A stretch of 64,000 bases of DNA. Origin: Paraburkholderia caffeinilytica (GTDB lineage Bacteria; Pseudomonadota; Gammaproteobacteria; Burkholderiales; Burkholderiaceae). Each line of letters begins with the position of its first letter. Positions within the stretch are counted from its first letter, which is position 1. The notes under the pieces are model-generated. The model was not told the DNA's origin. It saw only the letters and a program-made list of their open reading frames with translations, and did not search any database. The stretch spans positions 1,116,001 to 1,180,000 of the forward strand of contig NZ_CP031467.1 of assembly GCF_003368325.1 (NCBI RefSeq), given 5' to 3'. Made by a program: the position numbers and the translations under genes. Below are positions 29,398 to 40,375 of the stretch, piece by piece.

Positions 29398-30480
29398 TCA
29401 GGCGCTGCGCTGTTCGAATTCCTTCATGTATTCGACAAGCGCTTTGACGCCTTCGAGCGGGACAGCGTTATAAATCGACGCCCGCATGCCGCCGACGGAC
29501 TTGTGGCCCTTTAGCTGCACCATTCCCCGCGCTTTCGCGCCGGCCAGGAAATCTTCGTTGCGCGACTCGTCGGCGAGGAAAAACGGTACGTTCATCCGCG
29601 AGCGCGAGCCACGCTCGACCTTGTTCAGATAGAAGCTGCTCGAATCGATCGCGTCGTACAACAGCTTCGATTTTTCGAGATTACGCGCTTCCATCGCGGC
29701 GAGGCCACCCTGCTTCTTCAACCACTTGAACACCAGCCCTGCGATGTAGATCGCGTACGTAGGCGGCGTGTTGTACATCGAATTGTTCTCGGCGACGGTT
29801 CGCCATTCGAACGCCGACGGGCAGACCGGCTGCGCACGATCCAGCATGTCTTCGCGCACGATCACGACCGTCACACCCGCCATGCCGATGTTCTTCTGCG
29901 CGCCGCCGAACAGCACGCCATATTTGGCGATGTCCATCGGGCGCGACAGGATGTGCGACGAGGCGTCCGCCACTAGCGGAATATCGCCGAGGTCGGGAAT
30001 CTCGAACGTCTCGACGCCGTGGATGGTTTCGTTGGTGCACAGATGCACGTACGCCGGATCGTCCGACAGCCGCCATTCCGAGCGAGCCGGCGCGCGCGTG
30101 AAGCCGTCGTCCGTCTGACCGCTGGCCGCGAGGTGCGCCGTGCCGTACTTTTGCGCTTCCTTGAACGACTTCTGCGACCACGAACCGGTCACAACGAAGT
30201 CCGCACGCGGTTTTGCGCCCATCAGATTCATCGGCACGATCGCGTTCTCGCCCAGGCCACCGCCTTGCAGGAACAAAATCCGATGGCTGGCCGGCACCTC
30301 GAGCAACTCGCGCAGATCGAGGAGCGCTTCCTCGTGGATCGACATGAATTCTTTGCCGCGATGGCTCATTTCCATCACGCTCATGCCACTGCCCCGCCAA
30401 TCGAGCATCTCGTCGGCTGCTTGACGCAGCACTTCTTCGGGCATGGCAGCCGGGCCGGCGGAGAAATTAAAGACGCGCAT
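29398..30480 (-). CDS. serC: Phosphoserine aminotransferase
   Basis: PLP enzyme of serine synthesis, also used in pyridoxal phosphate synthesis. 360 residues. It begins [37 protein letters not shown] and [20 protein letters not shown] form the phosphate pocket, and the PLP lysine is in [24 protein letters not shown] (about residue 200). The [28 protein letters not shown]-terminus is typical. It is the first gene of the serC-pheA-hisC-tyrA-aroA run, behind a 340-base gap with repeats. Confidence 0.97.
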   Translation of the reverse strand: MRVFNFSAGPAAMPEEVLRQAADEMLDWRGSGMSVMEMSHRGKEFMSIHEEALLDLRELLEVPASHRILFLQGGGLGENAIVPMNLMGAKPRADFVVTGSWSQKSFKEAQKYGTAHLAASGQTDDGFTRAPARSEWRLSDDPAYVHLCTNETIHGVETFEIPDLGDIPLVADASSHILSRPMDIAKYGVLFGGAQKNIGMAGVTVVIVREDMLDRAQPVCPSAFEWRTVAENNSMYNTPPTYAIYIAGLVFKWLKKQGGLAAMEARNLEKSKLLYDAIDSSSFYLNKVERGSRSRMNVPFFLADESRNEDFLAGAKARGMVQLKGHKSVGGMRASIYNAVPLEGVKALVEYMKEFEQRSA

Positions 30481-30651
30481 CGTGAGATCCTGGAAGCTGG
30501 CGCAAAAAAACGAACAGATCGCGCAATATCGGCGAAGTTGGCAACCACGAAGGCAGCCGCTGCAAAGCTAACGACGCGAACTCGACAACGCGAGTTGAAC
30601 GACACGCGTTTGACAACACGCGTTTGACAACAATTTCGCGCCCAAAAAGAA

Positions 30652-30685
30652 AATGGCCGTCTGCGCGTGTGCGCAAACGGCCATT
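30652..30685 (-). terminator. Terminator for the DUF2059 gene
   Basis: AATGGCCGT (30652-30660) pairs with ACGGCCATT (30677-30685), with a GC-rich inner part. On the minus strand it is followed by TTTCTTTTTGGG, a plausible T-tract. It lies about 140 bases after the stop codon. Confidence 0.65.
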
Positions 30686-30715
30686 ATCGCATTGTCACCG
30701 CTAACCCGCCAAACC

Positions 30716-30737
30716 CGGCAAGCCATATGGCTTGCCG
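30716..30737. repeat. 22-bp perfect palindrome
   Basis: The sequence from 30716 to 30737 equals its own reverse complement; half-site CGGCAAGCCAT, centre CATATG. It lies between the DUF2059 stop codon and its terminator, so it could act as an operator, a cruciform or an mRNA 3' stem. Confidence 0.6.
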
Positions 30738-30821
30738 AGCGGCAGCCAACGCGATGTCAGCGTGGCCTTTCGACCTTTTGGCTCAACTCGCTGGCCTACT
30801 TAGCCAACTCATTTAACCAGC

Positions 30822-31430
30822 TTACTTGGCCGGCTTGACCGAAGCGACTTCCTTGTCAGCCTGGTCGCGCGTTGCCTTGATCGATTGCGGCATGTACTTT
30901 TGCATCAAGCCATTCACGACGTCGCGGCCAACCTGGTCTTGCACCTGGATGAACTTGCGGCCGGTCGGGCTCTTGTAGAACGCGGTCAGATCCTTGATTT
31001 CCGACGTGCTGTAGTACTTCGCGTAAGCGTCGTACTGAGCTTGCATTGCGTCCTGGCGGAAGCTGTCCGTTGCGAACACCTGGCCTGCGCCGTCAACCAG
31101 CTTCGGCACTGCGTTCTTTTGCAGCGTCGGGACGGAAGCCTGCTTCTGCTTGTCCGTCATCGTCTTGTTTTCGCTCAGGGCGTCCGACAGGATAGCCGGA
31201 ACCAGCTGCTTGGCTTGCATCTGGGCGCTGTTGCCGATCGCGCCGACGAGCTTCTGCGCGTCGATTGCGTCCAGCAGGTCCTTGATTGCAGCCTGCTTGG
31301 CCGGATCAACCGGTGCAGCGGCAGCAGCCGGAGCCGGAGCCGCCGGGGCCGAGCTCTGAAGCGCTTGAGCCATAGCGAAGGTCGGCACGAGAGCAGCCAG
31401 CAACATCAGTTGTTTGAATCGTTTTTGCAT
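30822..31430 (-). CDS. DUF2059 domain-containing exported protein
   Basis: 202-residue protein with a signal peptide (MQKRFKQLMLLAALVPTFAMA) and an Ala/Pro-rich linker. A DUF2059 domain (about 90-190) has AQYDAYAKYYSTSEIKDLTAFYKSPTGRKFIQVQ, with the usual YxKYYSxxEIxxLxxFYxSPxG pattern. It is probably periplasmic; function unknown. Two adjacent ATG codons are possible. The second (31430) is better spaced from AGGGAG. It lies between gyrA and serC, a location kept in many Burkholderiales. Confidence 0.88.
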   Translation of the reverse strand: MQKRFKQLMLLAALVPTFAMAQALQSSAPAAPAPAAAAAPVDPAKQAAIKDLLDAIDAQKLVGAIGNSAQMQAKQLVPAILSDALSENKTMTDKQKQASVPTLQKNAVPKLVDGAGQVFATDSFRQDAMQAQYDAYAKYYSTSEIKDLTAFYKSPTGRKFIQVQDQVGRDVVNGLMQKYMPQSIKATRDQADKEVASVKPAK

Positions 31431-31553
31431 CATTACTCCCTAAGAGAAATTAACTTGAACTGCAAGCTGCGCGGGATGCGTATCGGCCCGACACGCCATG
31501 GTTCCCTGCGCAGCTTTCAACCAATAACTGAGACTGAAAGCCGCCGACGCGAA

Positions 31554-34190
<2,637 letters not shown>

Positions 34191-34688
34191 TATCCGTATC
34201 TTTTACGTGCCAAGGCGACGGCGTGAAGCTCGCTTGAAGCCCAACTCGCCGCGCCTTCGCGTAAGCATTGCAGGCGCAACGCATCACGCGATTCTAACAT
34301 GCCGTGCATCCGCCCCCGACTGGGGTACGTATACCTATTAGCAGGCAACCGGGAACGGCGCCTGAACGCCCCATCGCCGAGTCGGGGCAGGCTCGATTCG
34401 TGCGTGGGGCAATCCGCCGCTCAGCCATGACTGGCGGTGCCTGCAGCCGATTGCTTCTGTTGCGCATGCACCACAATTGGAGGGTGATTTGATCGGGGGC
34501 AGATTTTTTTATCGTTGGAAGGGAACGATATGGCAAAATGCCAACGCACAAAGAGTTAGACACTGCTCGAAGTCTACACAGCACGTTTTTTGTTCTACAC
34601 CGATGTTATACTTCGAGCAATGTATGACTTGTCTTCGTCAACAGGCTCGCAGTAAACCTGCGGTAATCTCAATTTCGAGAGGAGAAAT
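34191..34688. other. 498-base divergent intergenic region between gyrA and the OmpA-family gene
   Basis: The region must contain two divergent promoters. The part from about 34480 to 34690 is markedly AT-rich and includes TATACT at 34607-34612, a plausible -10 for the OmpA-family gene (no clear -35), and GAGGAG before its ATG. I see no RNA gene or credible ORF. Confidence 0.45.
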
Positions 34689-35339
34689 ATGAATAAACTT
34701 TCAAAGCTCGCGTTCATTGCAGCTACCGCAGTTATGGCTGCATCCGCCATGGCGCAATCGGTGCCGGCGTCGCGACAAGCCACGAACGACAACTGGGTGA
34801 ATGGTACCGGCGAATACGTGTGGATGAACGGCACGAACGAGCTTTGCTGGCGCGATGCATTCTGGACGCCGGCAACGGCCAATGCTAAGTGCGATGGCGC
34901 CCTGGTTGCCCAGGCTCCGACCCCGCCGGCTCCGGTCGCACCTGCTGCACCGGCTATCACGAGCCAAAAGATTACGTATCAAGCTGACGCTCTGTTCGAC
35001 TTCGACAAGGCTATCCTGAAGCCGGCTGGCAAGGAAAAGCTGGACGATCTGGCATCGAAGGTCGGTTCGCTGAACCTGGAAGTCATCGTTGCAACGGGTT
35101 ACACGGACCGTATCGGTTCGGACAAGTACAACGACCGTCTGTCGCTGCGCCGCGCTCAAGCTGTCAAGGCATACCTGGTGAGCAAGGGCATCGAATCCAA
35201 CCGTATCTATACGGAAGGCAAGGGCAAGCGCAACCCGGTCACGACCGGTTGCAACCAGAAGAACCACAAGCAACTCGTCGCCTGCCTCGCACCGGATCGC
35301 CGCGTGGAAGTCGAAGTTGTCGGTACTTCGAAGCAGTAA
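34689..35339 (+). CDS. OmpA family outer-membrane protein
   Basis: 216-residue exported protein. The signal peptide ends at SAMAQ (about residue 22). A short segment with NDNWVNGTGEYVWMNGTNELCWRDAFWTPATANAKCDG carries two cysteines, and a Pro/Ala linker follows. The C-terminal OmpA-like domain (about 100-213) has FDFDKAILKPAGKEKLDDL and GYTDRIGSDKYNDRLSLRRAQAVKAYLVSKGI, the peptidoglycan-binding NxxLSxxRAxxVxxYL pattern. The N-terminal part is too short for an eight-stranded barrel. This is the abundant OmpA-like type of Burkholderia. GAGGAG upstream fixes the start. Codon usage is strongly biased, as expected for high expression, and a strong terminator follows. Confidence 0.93.
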   Translation: MNKLSKLAFIAATAVMAASAMAQSVPASRQATNDNWVNGTGEYVWMNGTNELCWRDAFWTPATANAKCDGALVAQAPTPPAPVAPAAPAITSQKITYQADALFDFDKAILKPAGKEKLDDLASKVGSLNLEVIVATGYTDRIGSDKYNDRLSLRRAQAVKAYLVSKGIESNRIYTEGKGKRNPVTTGCNQKNHKQLVACLAPDRRVEVEVVGTSKQ

Positions 35340-35360
35340 GCTACAAATTACCGCAGTATC

Positions 35361-35388
35361 AAAGCCCCGCTTCGGCGGGGCTTTTTTT
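35361..35388 (+). terminator. Terminator after the OmpA-family gene
   Basis: AAAGCCCCGC, a TTCG tetraloop, then GCGGGGCTTT followed by more T residues: a textbook intrinsic terminator, 22 bases past the stop. Confidence 0.95.
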
Positions 35389-35558
35389 ATGCCGCTGCCG
35401 CGGGCGTCGCTCGCCCTCTCCTCCGGGTACGCGCCCGATCTGCCGGAACAGGACACGCAAGGCACTGAGCGGCATTTTGCCGCTCCGTCGCTCGACCTAT
35501 ATACTCAGGGTTTATCCTCGAGCGCCCGCTCAACGCCCTCATCGAGGCAGCTTCCGCT

Positions 35559-36257
35559 ATGACCAACGCCGATCCCCACGAACTGCAGAAATTTAGCGAC
35601 CTCGCGCATCGTTGGTGGGACCCGAACGCCGAATTCAAACCACTGCATGAACTCAACCCGATTCGTCTGAGCTGGATCGACTCACACGCGCATCTCGCCG
35701 GCAAAACCGTGTTGGATATCGGCTGCGGCGGAGGCATTCTGTCGGAGTCGATGGCCGGATTGGGAGCGCATGTGAAGGGAATCGACCTGTCGAGCCAGGC
35801 GCTCGGCGTGGCGGATCTTCACAGCCTTGAAAGTGGTGTAACCGTCAGTTACGAAGAAATCGCCGCCGAAGCACTGGCCGCCCGCGAACCGGGCACTTAC
35901 GACGTCGTCACCTGCATGGAAATGCTCGAGCACGTGCCCGAACCGGCCGCCATCGTCGAGGCATGCAAGACCCTGGTGAAACCGGGCGGCTGGGTGTTCT
36001 TCTCCACGCTGAACCGCAATGTGAAGTCGTATCTATTCGCGGTGATCGGCGCCGAATATATCGCGCGGATGCTGCCCAAGGGTACGCACGACTACGCACG
36101 CTTCATCCGCCCGTCTGAATTGGCGAGCTTCGTGCGCGCCGCCGGCCTGCGTACGGCAGACATCAAAGGTATCGTTTATAACCCGCTCAGCAAGCATTTC
36201 ACCTTGTCCGCCGACACGAGCGTGAACTACATGCTCGCCTGCCGCCGCGACGTCTGA
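35559..36257 (+). CDS. ubiG: Ubiquinone biosynthesis O-methyltransferase
   Basis: SAM-dependent methyltransferase that performs both O-methylations of ubiquinone synthesis. 232 residues. [29 protein letters not shown] is the UbiG N-terminal signature. SAM motif I is [16 protein letters not shown] (about residue 50), then [10 protein letters not shown]. The C-terminal [42 protein letters not shown] is also diagnostic. gph begins 32 bases later in the same direction; ubiG-gph pairing is common in Proteobacteria. Confidence 0.96.
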   Translation: MTNADPHELQKFSDLAHRWWDPNAEFKPLHELNPIRLSWIDSHAHLAGKTVLDIGCGGGILSESMAGLGAHVKGIDLSSQALGVADLHSLESGVTVSYEEIAAEALAAREPGTYDVVTCMEMLEHVPEPAAIVEACKTLVKPGGWVFFSTLNRNVKSYLFAVIGAEYIARMLPKGTHDYARFIRPSELASFVRAAGLRTADIKGIVYNPLSKHFTLSADTSVNYMLACRRDV

Positions 36258-36289
36258 TCCGCCCCGACCTGCCGGACTCAATTCAATCA

Positions 36290-37003
36290 ATGAGCGATCC
36301 CACACCCCTGCCCCAACGCGAAGACACCGACGACGCGCTCGGCCTTTGCCAGGCGGTCCTGTTCGACCTCGACGGCACGCTGGCCGACACCGCGCCCGAC
36401 CTGGCGGCGGCCGTCAACAAAATGCGCCACGATCGCAGCCTCGATATGGTGCCGCTCGAAGACCTGCGGCCGCTCGCGTCCGCTGGCGCGCGCGGGCTGA
36501 TCGGCGGGGCCTTCGGCATCGGCCCTGAACACCACGAGTTCGCGTCGATGCGCGAAGAGTTTCTGGCCAACTACGAAGCAGACTTGTGCATCGAGACCAC
36601 GCTGTTTCCCGGCATCCCCGAATTGCTCGACGATCTCGACGCACGGGGCGTGCGCTGGGGCATCGTGACGAACAAGGTGGCAAGGCTCACCGAGCCGCTG
36701 ATCGCGCAACTCGGCCTCGAGGAGCGCGCCGGCTGCGTGGTGAGCGGCGACACGACCCCGCATTCGAAGCCGCACCCCGCGCCCTTGTTGCACGCCGCAC
36801 GCGAGCTGGACGTGGTGCCGGACCGCATCGTCTACGTCGGCGACGACCTGCGCGATGTGCAGGCGGGTTTCGCGGCCGGCATGAAGACCATTGCGGCTGC
36901 CTACGGTTACTGCGGCAACGACATTCCACCGACGCAATGGCACGCGCAGCATGTCGTGCAATCGCCCGCGGAGTTGCGGAAGCTGCTGCGCGACATCGGC
37001 TGA
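36290..37003 (+). CDS. gph: Phosphoglycolate phosphatase
   Basis: HAD-superfamily hydrolase that removes phosphate from 2-phosphoglycolate. 237 residues. Motif I is LFDLDGTLADTAPDLAAAVNKM (nucleophile Asp about residue 23), motif II is WGIVTNKV, the Lys is in TPHSKPHPAPLL, and motif IV is IVYVGDDLRDVQAGFAAGM. The order and spacing fit the Gph/CbbZ group; HAD specificity is hard to prove, but its place after ubiG supports the call. A short run of CTTTGCGG repeats follows before ssrA. Confidence 0.9.
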   Translation: MSDPTPLPQREDTDDALGLCQAVLFDLDGTLADTAPDLAAAVNKMRHDRSLDMVPLEDLRPLASAGARGLIGGAFGIGPEHHEFASMREEFLANYEADLCIETTLFPGIPELLDDLDARGVRWGIVTNKVARLTEPLIAQLGLEERAGCVVSGDTTPHSKPHPAPLLHAARELDVVPDRIVYVGDDLRDVQAGFAAGMKTIAAAYGYCGNDIPPTQWHAQHVVQSPAELRKLLRDIG

Positions 37004-37064
37004 AGGACTGAGCGCATACGGCGAACACACACGGCGGATACAGCGCTCGCAACGTGTCCCCGCG

Positions 37065-37088
37065 CTTTGCGGCTTTGCGGCTTTGCGG
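37065..37088 (+). repeat. Three tandem CTTTGCGG units
   Basis: Three exact 8-bp copies lie in the gap between gph and ssrA. They are non-coding, with no obvious role. Confidence 0.7.
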
Positions 37089-37169
37089 CCTTGCCGCTTC
37101 ACTGCGTCAATGCAAGCAGCACATCGAGACAACAAGGCAATCAGCCAGGACGCGGCCGTCAAACTATTG

Positions 37170-37175
37170 TAAAAT
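37170..37175 (+). promoter_or_regulatory. Possible -10 element for ssrA
   Basis: TAAAAT lies about 36 bases before the mature tmRNA 5' end, in an otherwise GC-rich gap. I see no convincing -35. A short leader removed by RNase P would follow. Confidence 0.35.
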
Positions 37176-37210
37176 CTACGTTGGCCCTGACGTTTGGGGC
37201 AACGAACCGC

Positions 37211-37580
37211 GGGGGCGACCTGGTTTCGACAGGGGTTGCGAAGCGGCTAGGGCATACCGAGGACCCGTCACCTCGTTAATCAATGGGAAAAACGTAACTG
37301 CAAACGACGATACGTTCGCACTGGCAGCCTAAGGGCCGCCGTCCTCTGCCTAGTTCACTGACGGGCTAGTGTCGCAAGACCGGTAGCAATACCGACAGAG
37401 GTCATATACGTCAGTTAAGTCTTGGCGGCGTCACGACGCCAAGGTCGAAAATCTAGTGAATCGCCGTCACGCAGCGTGTTCGTCCGCGTCGTGGCGGTTA
37501 AATCAAATGACAGAACTAAGTATGTAGAACTGGTCGTAGAGTGCTTCTGGACGCGGGTTCGATTCCCGCCGCCTCCACCA
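37211..37580 (+). ncRNA. ssrA: Transfer-messenger RNA (tmRNA)
   Basis: Rescues stalled ribosomes and adds a degradation tag. The 5' end GGGGGCG pairs with CGCCTCC before the 3' ACCA, forming a seven-pair acceptor stem that encloses 370 nt. GGTTTCGAC near the 5' end and GGGTTCGATTCCCGCC near the 3' end are the tRNA-like T-arm and D-loop hallmarks. The tag frame GCAAACGACGATACGTTCGC continues to a TAA at 37330-37332 and encodes ANDDTFALAA, of Burkholderia type. It is one continuous molecule, not the permuted two-piece form. A hairpin terminator follows 27 bases later. Confidence 0.98.
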
Positions 37581-37605
37581 GAACACCGTTTCAAGCTGGA
37601 CTCAA

Positions 37606-37641
37606 AACCCGTAAGCGGCCTGCTGCTTGCGGGTTTTTTGC
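37606..37641 (+). terminator. Terminator after ssrA
   Basis: AACCCGTAAGC pairs with GCTTGCGGGTT around a GC-rich loop and is followed by TTTTTTG. Confidence 0.85.
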
Positions 37642-37659
37642 TGGCTGCGATAAAACAGA

Positions 37660-37688
37660 AGGCCCGCTCATCGAGCGGGCCTTTTTGC
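37660..37688 (+). terminator. Second hairpin terminator downstream of ssrA
   Basis: GGCCCGCTC and GAGCGGGCC flank a two-to-three-base loop and are followed by TTTTTG. It backs up the first ssrA terminator. Confidence 0.8.
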
Positions 37689-37810
37689 TGGCGGTATCGA
37701 GGCCGCGCGAAGCCATGGGAATAAACGCATCCATTCAATCGTTTATTCCGCACGCGCGATCGCACGCGGCGTTCCGCGCGAGACCAACACCAAAATCAGG
37801 AGCCGACATC

Positions 37811-38179
37811 ATGCGCAAAACTCTCTTCTGCCTCTCCACGCTGACCCTCCTCGCACTGCAACAAACTGCTTTTGCCGAAGCCCCGAAGATCGTCGACGGC
37901 CGTTTCGTCACGGCGGACGGCATGACGCTCTATACCTTCGATAAAGACACCACGCCCGGCATGAGCGCCTGCACCGGCGGCTGCATGAGCAACTGGCCGG
38001 CGGCGATGGCGAGCCCGTCGGACAAGCCTTCAGGCGACTGGACCGTGATTCCGTCGGCCGACGGCAAACAGCAATGGGCGTATAAAGGCCATCCGCTATA
38101 TCGCTACGCGGCCGACAAGCAAGCAGGAGACATGAAGGGGGACGGCTTCAAGGACATGTGGCACACGGCAAAGCCGTGA
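37811..38179 (+). CDS. Exported protein with Yx(F/W/Y)xxD repeats (DUF4124-unrelated; COG4315 type)
   Basis: 122 residues. A signal peptide (MRKTLFCLSTLTLLALQQTAFA) is followed by two short repeats of the secreted-repeat family: GMTLYTFDKDTTPGMSACTG (YxFDxD) and GHPLYRYAADKQAGDMKGDG. Between them, CTGGCMSNWP gives a conserved Cys pair that could form a disulfide or bind metal. Periplasmic; function unknown. AGGAG nine bases upstream supports the start. It is monocistronic, with a shared terminator downstream. Confidence 0.85.
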   Translation: MRKTLFCLSTLTLLALQQTAFAEAPKIVDGRFVTADGMTLYTFDKDTTPGMSACTGGCMSNWPAAMASPSDKPSGDWTVIPSADGKQQWAYKGHPLYRYAADKQAGDMKGDGFKDMWHTAKP

Positions 38180-38236
38180 CCGCTCGCCACAGAACGGCCG
38201 GCCAGAGCCGGAAGACTTGATAAGACACGGAATGAA

Positions 38237-38261
38237 AAACGCCGGCAGCATGCCGGCGTTT
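38237..38261. terminator. Bidirectional terminator
   Basis: AAACGCCGGCA and TGCCGGCGTTT form an 11-bp stem with a three-base loop between two convergent genes. Confidence 0.85.
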
Positions 38262-38299
38262 CACAAACGAACACGGACGCGCCGGTCCGCGCGCTTCGC

Positions 38300-38566
38300 T
38301 TATTCGTCTTTAGGACACTGCAAATTACACCCGTTCGGATCGCCGTTGTCGCCGCGCTTGCGCATGGCTGACTTCTTGCTGGTCTGATATTTGTCCGAGG
38401 GCGCGGACGCCGCAAACGGCATTTGCGGATGTTCAGCAAGCCGGAACTGATCTTGCAAGATACCGCCCGGCACACCTGGCGAATTCTGTGCGAAGGCAAC
38501 CGAAGCCGTGGCGAGCAGCGCACCGGCCGTCGCTACCGCAGCACATGCGTGAAAAAGAGCTTTCAT
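38300..38566 (-). CDS. Small exported hypothetical protein
   Basis: 88 residues from MKALFHACAAVATAGALLATASVAFAQ, a good signal peptide; the in-frame ATG at 38584 is a longer alternative. The mature part is polar and ends in a Gly/Asp/Asn-rich tail with CNLQC. I do not recognise it, although short exported proteins of this shape (QxGVPGGILQDQFRLAEHPQMPF) seem to recur in Burkholderia. It lies between convergent and same-strand neighbours, with no operon partner. Confidence 0.7.
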   Translation of the reverse strand: MKALFHACAAVATAGALLATASVAFAQNSPGVPGGILQDQFRLAEHPQMPFAASAPSDKYQTSKKSAMRKRGDNGDPNGCNLQCPKDE

Positions 38567-38675
38567 ATCGATTCGGCGCGGCATAGCGCGCGGTTAAGGC
38601 GTAAGCGGAAGGCTAGAGATTATCCCAAACAAACGCCTCACGCAGCGGCGACCGAACCAATTTGTTTACAGTCGC

Positions 38676-39755
38676 TTACGCCGCCGTCGGGCCAAGCCCC
38701 GCATCGAGATCGAGCTGCTTGCCGCAGTCGCGCGGATCGTAACCTTCGAGCTGTTCGACGCCGTGCCGAAACGCGGCGCCGCGCAGCAAGCCGATCACCG
38801 TTGCAAGCGGCGCGCGCTCCAGCCGGGCGCGGTCGCAGGCGAAGTAATAGTCTTCGTCGACGATCGGAATGAAGTCGAGCCCAAAGTGATGCGCCGCCGG
38901 CTCAACGCCGAAACCCACATCCGCCATGCCGCTCGCGACAAAAGCCGCGATCGCCGAATGCGTGAGTTCCGCCGACGCATACCCATTGACCCGGTCCGGA
39001 TCGACCCCGACTTTTCGTAGCGCGAGATCGAGCAGCATGCGCGTGCCAGAACCGGGTTGACGATTGACGAAGCGAATGTCGTCGCGCGCGAGATCGCTCA
39101 GGCCGTCGATTCCCTTCGGATTGCCCTTGCCGAGAAAAAGGCCCTGCTTGCGCTTCGTCAGATGCACGAGCACGTGACGCTGAGGATCGAGCCAGCGCCG
39201 ATAGGTATCCGCGCAGGCCGCGCGAAACTCGCCCAGCGGCAAGTGAAAGCCGGCCAGGTCACATTCGCCACGGGCAAGCGCGCTAACCGCGTCCGCGCTG
39301 TCGCGGTATTTGATGTCGACCGGCAGATCGTTCGCGACCAACGCCGTCACCAGCGCCGCCACCGCGTAACCGTGGGACGCGTAAATCCGCACGTCGTCAG
39401 CGGCCGGCGCGAGCCAGCGGTTCAGGTCGCTGGCGACTTCGCTCGCGAGCGCCTGCATGTTGCCGTCGAGCCGCTCCCCGCACAGACGCTGCGCGCGCAA
39501 CACGGCCTGCCCGAGCTCGGACAGCACCGAGCCGCGCCCGCGCTCCTTGGCGATCAGCGGACCACCCAGATGCGCCTCGATGCTGCGCAACAAACCCCAC
39601 GCATGACGGTAGGACAAACCCTTAAGCGTCGCCGCCTGCGCGATGCTGCCGGACTCATCCACCAGCGCGAGCAGCGGCACCACGTCCGACAGGCTTGCCT
39701 CGCGGCCATCCGGACCCTTCACAACCAGCTGCGCCTGGCACTCGATCCTGATCAT
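38676..39755 (-). CDS. fdsR: ModE-like HTH regulator with molybdate-binding-like domain (candidate fds regulator)
   Basis: 359 residues. An N-terminal ModE/LysR-type winged helix (about 15-100) has LVDESGSIAQAATLKGLSYRHAWGLLRSIEAHLGGPLIAKERGRGSVLSELG. A periplasmic-binding-protein-like domain of the COG1910 molybdate-binding class (about 115-340) has LARGECDLAGFHLPLGEF, VNRQPGSGTRMLLD and AFVASGMADVGFGVEPAAHHFGLDFIPI. It is divergent from the molybdenum formate dehydrogenase operon, so control of fdsGBAD in response to formate or molybdate is likely (inference). A similar regulator/operon layout is known in Cupriavidus. The ATG overlaps a CATATATGC motif repeated in inverse before fdsG. Confidence 0.82.
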   Translation of the reverse strand: MIRIECQAQLVVKGPDGREASLSDVVPLLALVDESGSIAQAATLKGLSYRHAWGLLRSIEAHLGGPLIAKERGRGSVLSELGQAVLRAQRLCGERLDGNMQALASEVASDLNRWLAPAADDVRIYASHGYAVAALVTALVANDLPVDIKYRDSADAVSALARGECDLAGFHLPLGEFRAACADTYRRWLDPQRHVLVHLTKRKQGLFLGKGNPKGIDGLSDLARDDIRFVNRQPGSGTRMLLDLALRKVGVDPDRVNGYASAELTHSAIAAFVASGMADVGFGVEPAAHHFGLDFIPIVDEDYYFACDRARLERAPLATVIGLLRGAAFRHGVEQLEGYDPRDCGKQLDLDAGLGPTAA

Positions 39756-39870
39756 ATATGCTCAACTCTTTCCTATTGCACGAGGCGTATCACCCGCCTA
39801 TTGTTCGGCTATCCCATATCGAATATACGAAGCATATGTGTGCACATTATGAATGACAAGTGCATATATG
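39753..39870. promoter_or_regulatory. Divergent control region with inverted CATATATGC/GCATATATG arms
   Basis: CATATATGC (39753-39761) and GCATATATG (39862-39870) are exact inverted copies at the two ends of the fdsR-fdsG gap, with a related GCATATGTG at 39832-39840. The gap is AT-rich compared with its surroundings. They are candidate operators for the divergent regulator; binding is inferred. Confidence 0.4.
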
Positions 39871-39875
39871 ACTTT

Positions 39876-39882
39876 GGAGGAG
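39876..39882 (+). promoter_or_regulatory. Strong ribosome binding site for the TTG start of fdsG
   Basis: GGAGGAG with a seven-base spacer to TTG at 39890. The ATGs just upstream (39853, 39868) are out of frame, so TTG is the start. Confidence 0.8.
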
Positions 39883-39889
39883 CCCCCAC

Positions 39890-40375
39890 TTGGACGATTC
39901 CATCGCCGTCGCGCCGGAGCAGCTCGTGCAGCGTCACGCACAGCTGGGCAGGTCGTTGCTAGCGGTACTGCACGCCATTCAGGACGAACTGGGCTACGTG
40001 CCGCCCGACACGGTCGCGCCTCTCGCCCGCGCCATGAACCTGTCGCGCGCGGAAGTGCACGGCGTCATCACCTACTACCACCACTTCCGCACGCAGCCCG
40101 CGGCGCCCGTCACGGTGCAACTGTGCCGCGCCGAAGCATGCCGCAGCATGGGCACCGAGGCGCTCGCGCAGCATATCGAGGCGCACACCGGCTGCCGTTT
40201 CGATGCGGAACATCGGCATGGTGCGACGGTTGAGCTGGAATCGGTCTATTGCCTCGGCCAATGCGCACTGTCGCCGGCGATGATGGTCAACGGCACCTTG
40301 CACGCCAAGGTCACGCCGCAAAAGTTCGATGCGTTGTTTGCCGCCGCGAGCAAATGCGTGGAGGCCGTAGCATGA
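39890..40375 (+). CDS. fdsG: NAD-dependent formate dehydrogenase gamma subunit
   Basis: Thioredoxin-like [2Fe-2S] subunit, homologous to NuoE, of the soluble molybdenum formate dehydrogenase that oxidises formate to CO2 with NAD+. 161 residues. The cluster cysteines are visible as LCRAEACRSMG (Cys-x4-Cys, about residue 80) and VYCLGQCALSPAMMVNG (Cys-x3-Cys, about residue 120). The N-terminal helices have AIQDELGYVPPDTVAPLARAMNL and HGVITYYHHFRTQP. It starts with TTG after a strong GGAGGAG. Its stop overlaps the fdsB start (ATGA), so the two are translationally coupled. Confidence 0.94.
   Translation: MDDSIAVAPEQLVQRHAQLGRSLLAVLHAIQDELGYVPPDTVAPLARAMNLSRAEVHGVITYYHHFRTQPAAPVTVQLCRAEACRSMGTEALAQHIEAHTGCRFDAEHRHGATVELESVYCLGQCALSPAMMVNGTLHAKVTPQKFDALFAAASKCVEAVA

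Larger units (their letters stand above)
30481..30821. other. 341-base gap between serC and the DUF2059 gene, with repeats and a palindrome
   Basis: It holds a 14-bp perfect tandem duplication (30602-30629), a terminator-like hairpin (30652-30685) and a 22-bp perfect palindrome (30716-30737). The serC promoter must lie here. I see no coding sequence. Confidence 0.6.

Noticed and set aside
34304..34692. Small frames in the gyrA-OmpA gap
   Set aside because: Short, overlapping on both strands, without ribosome sites or recognisable sequence.
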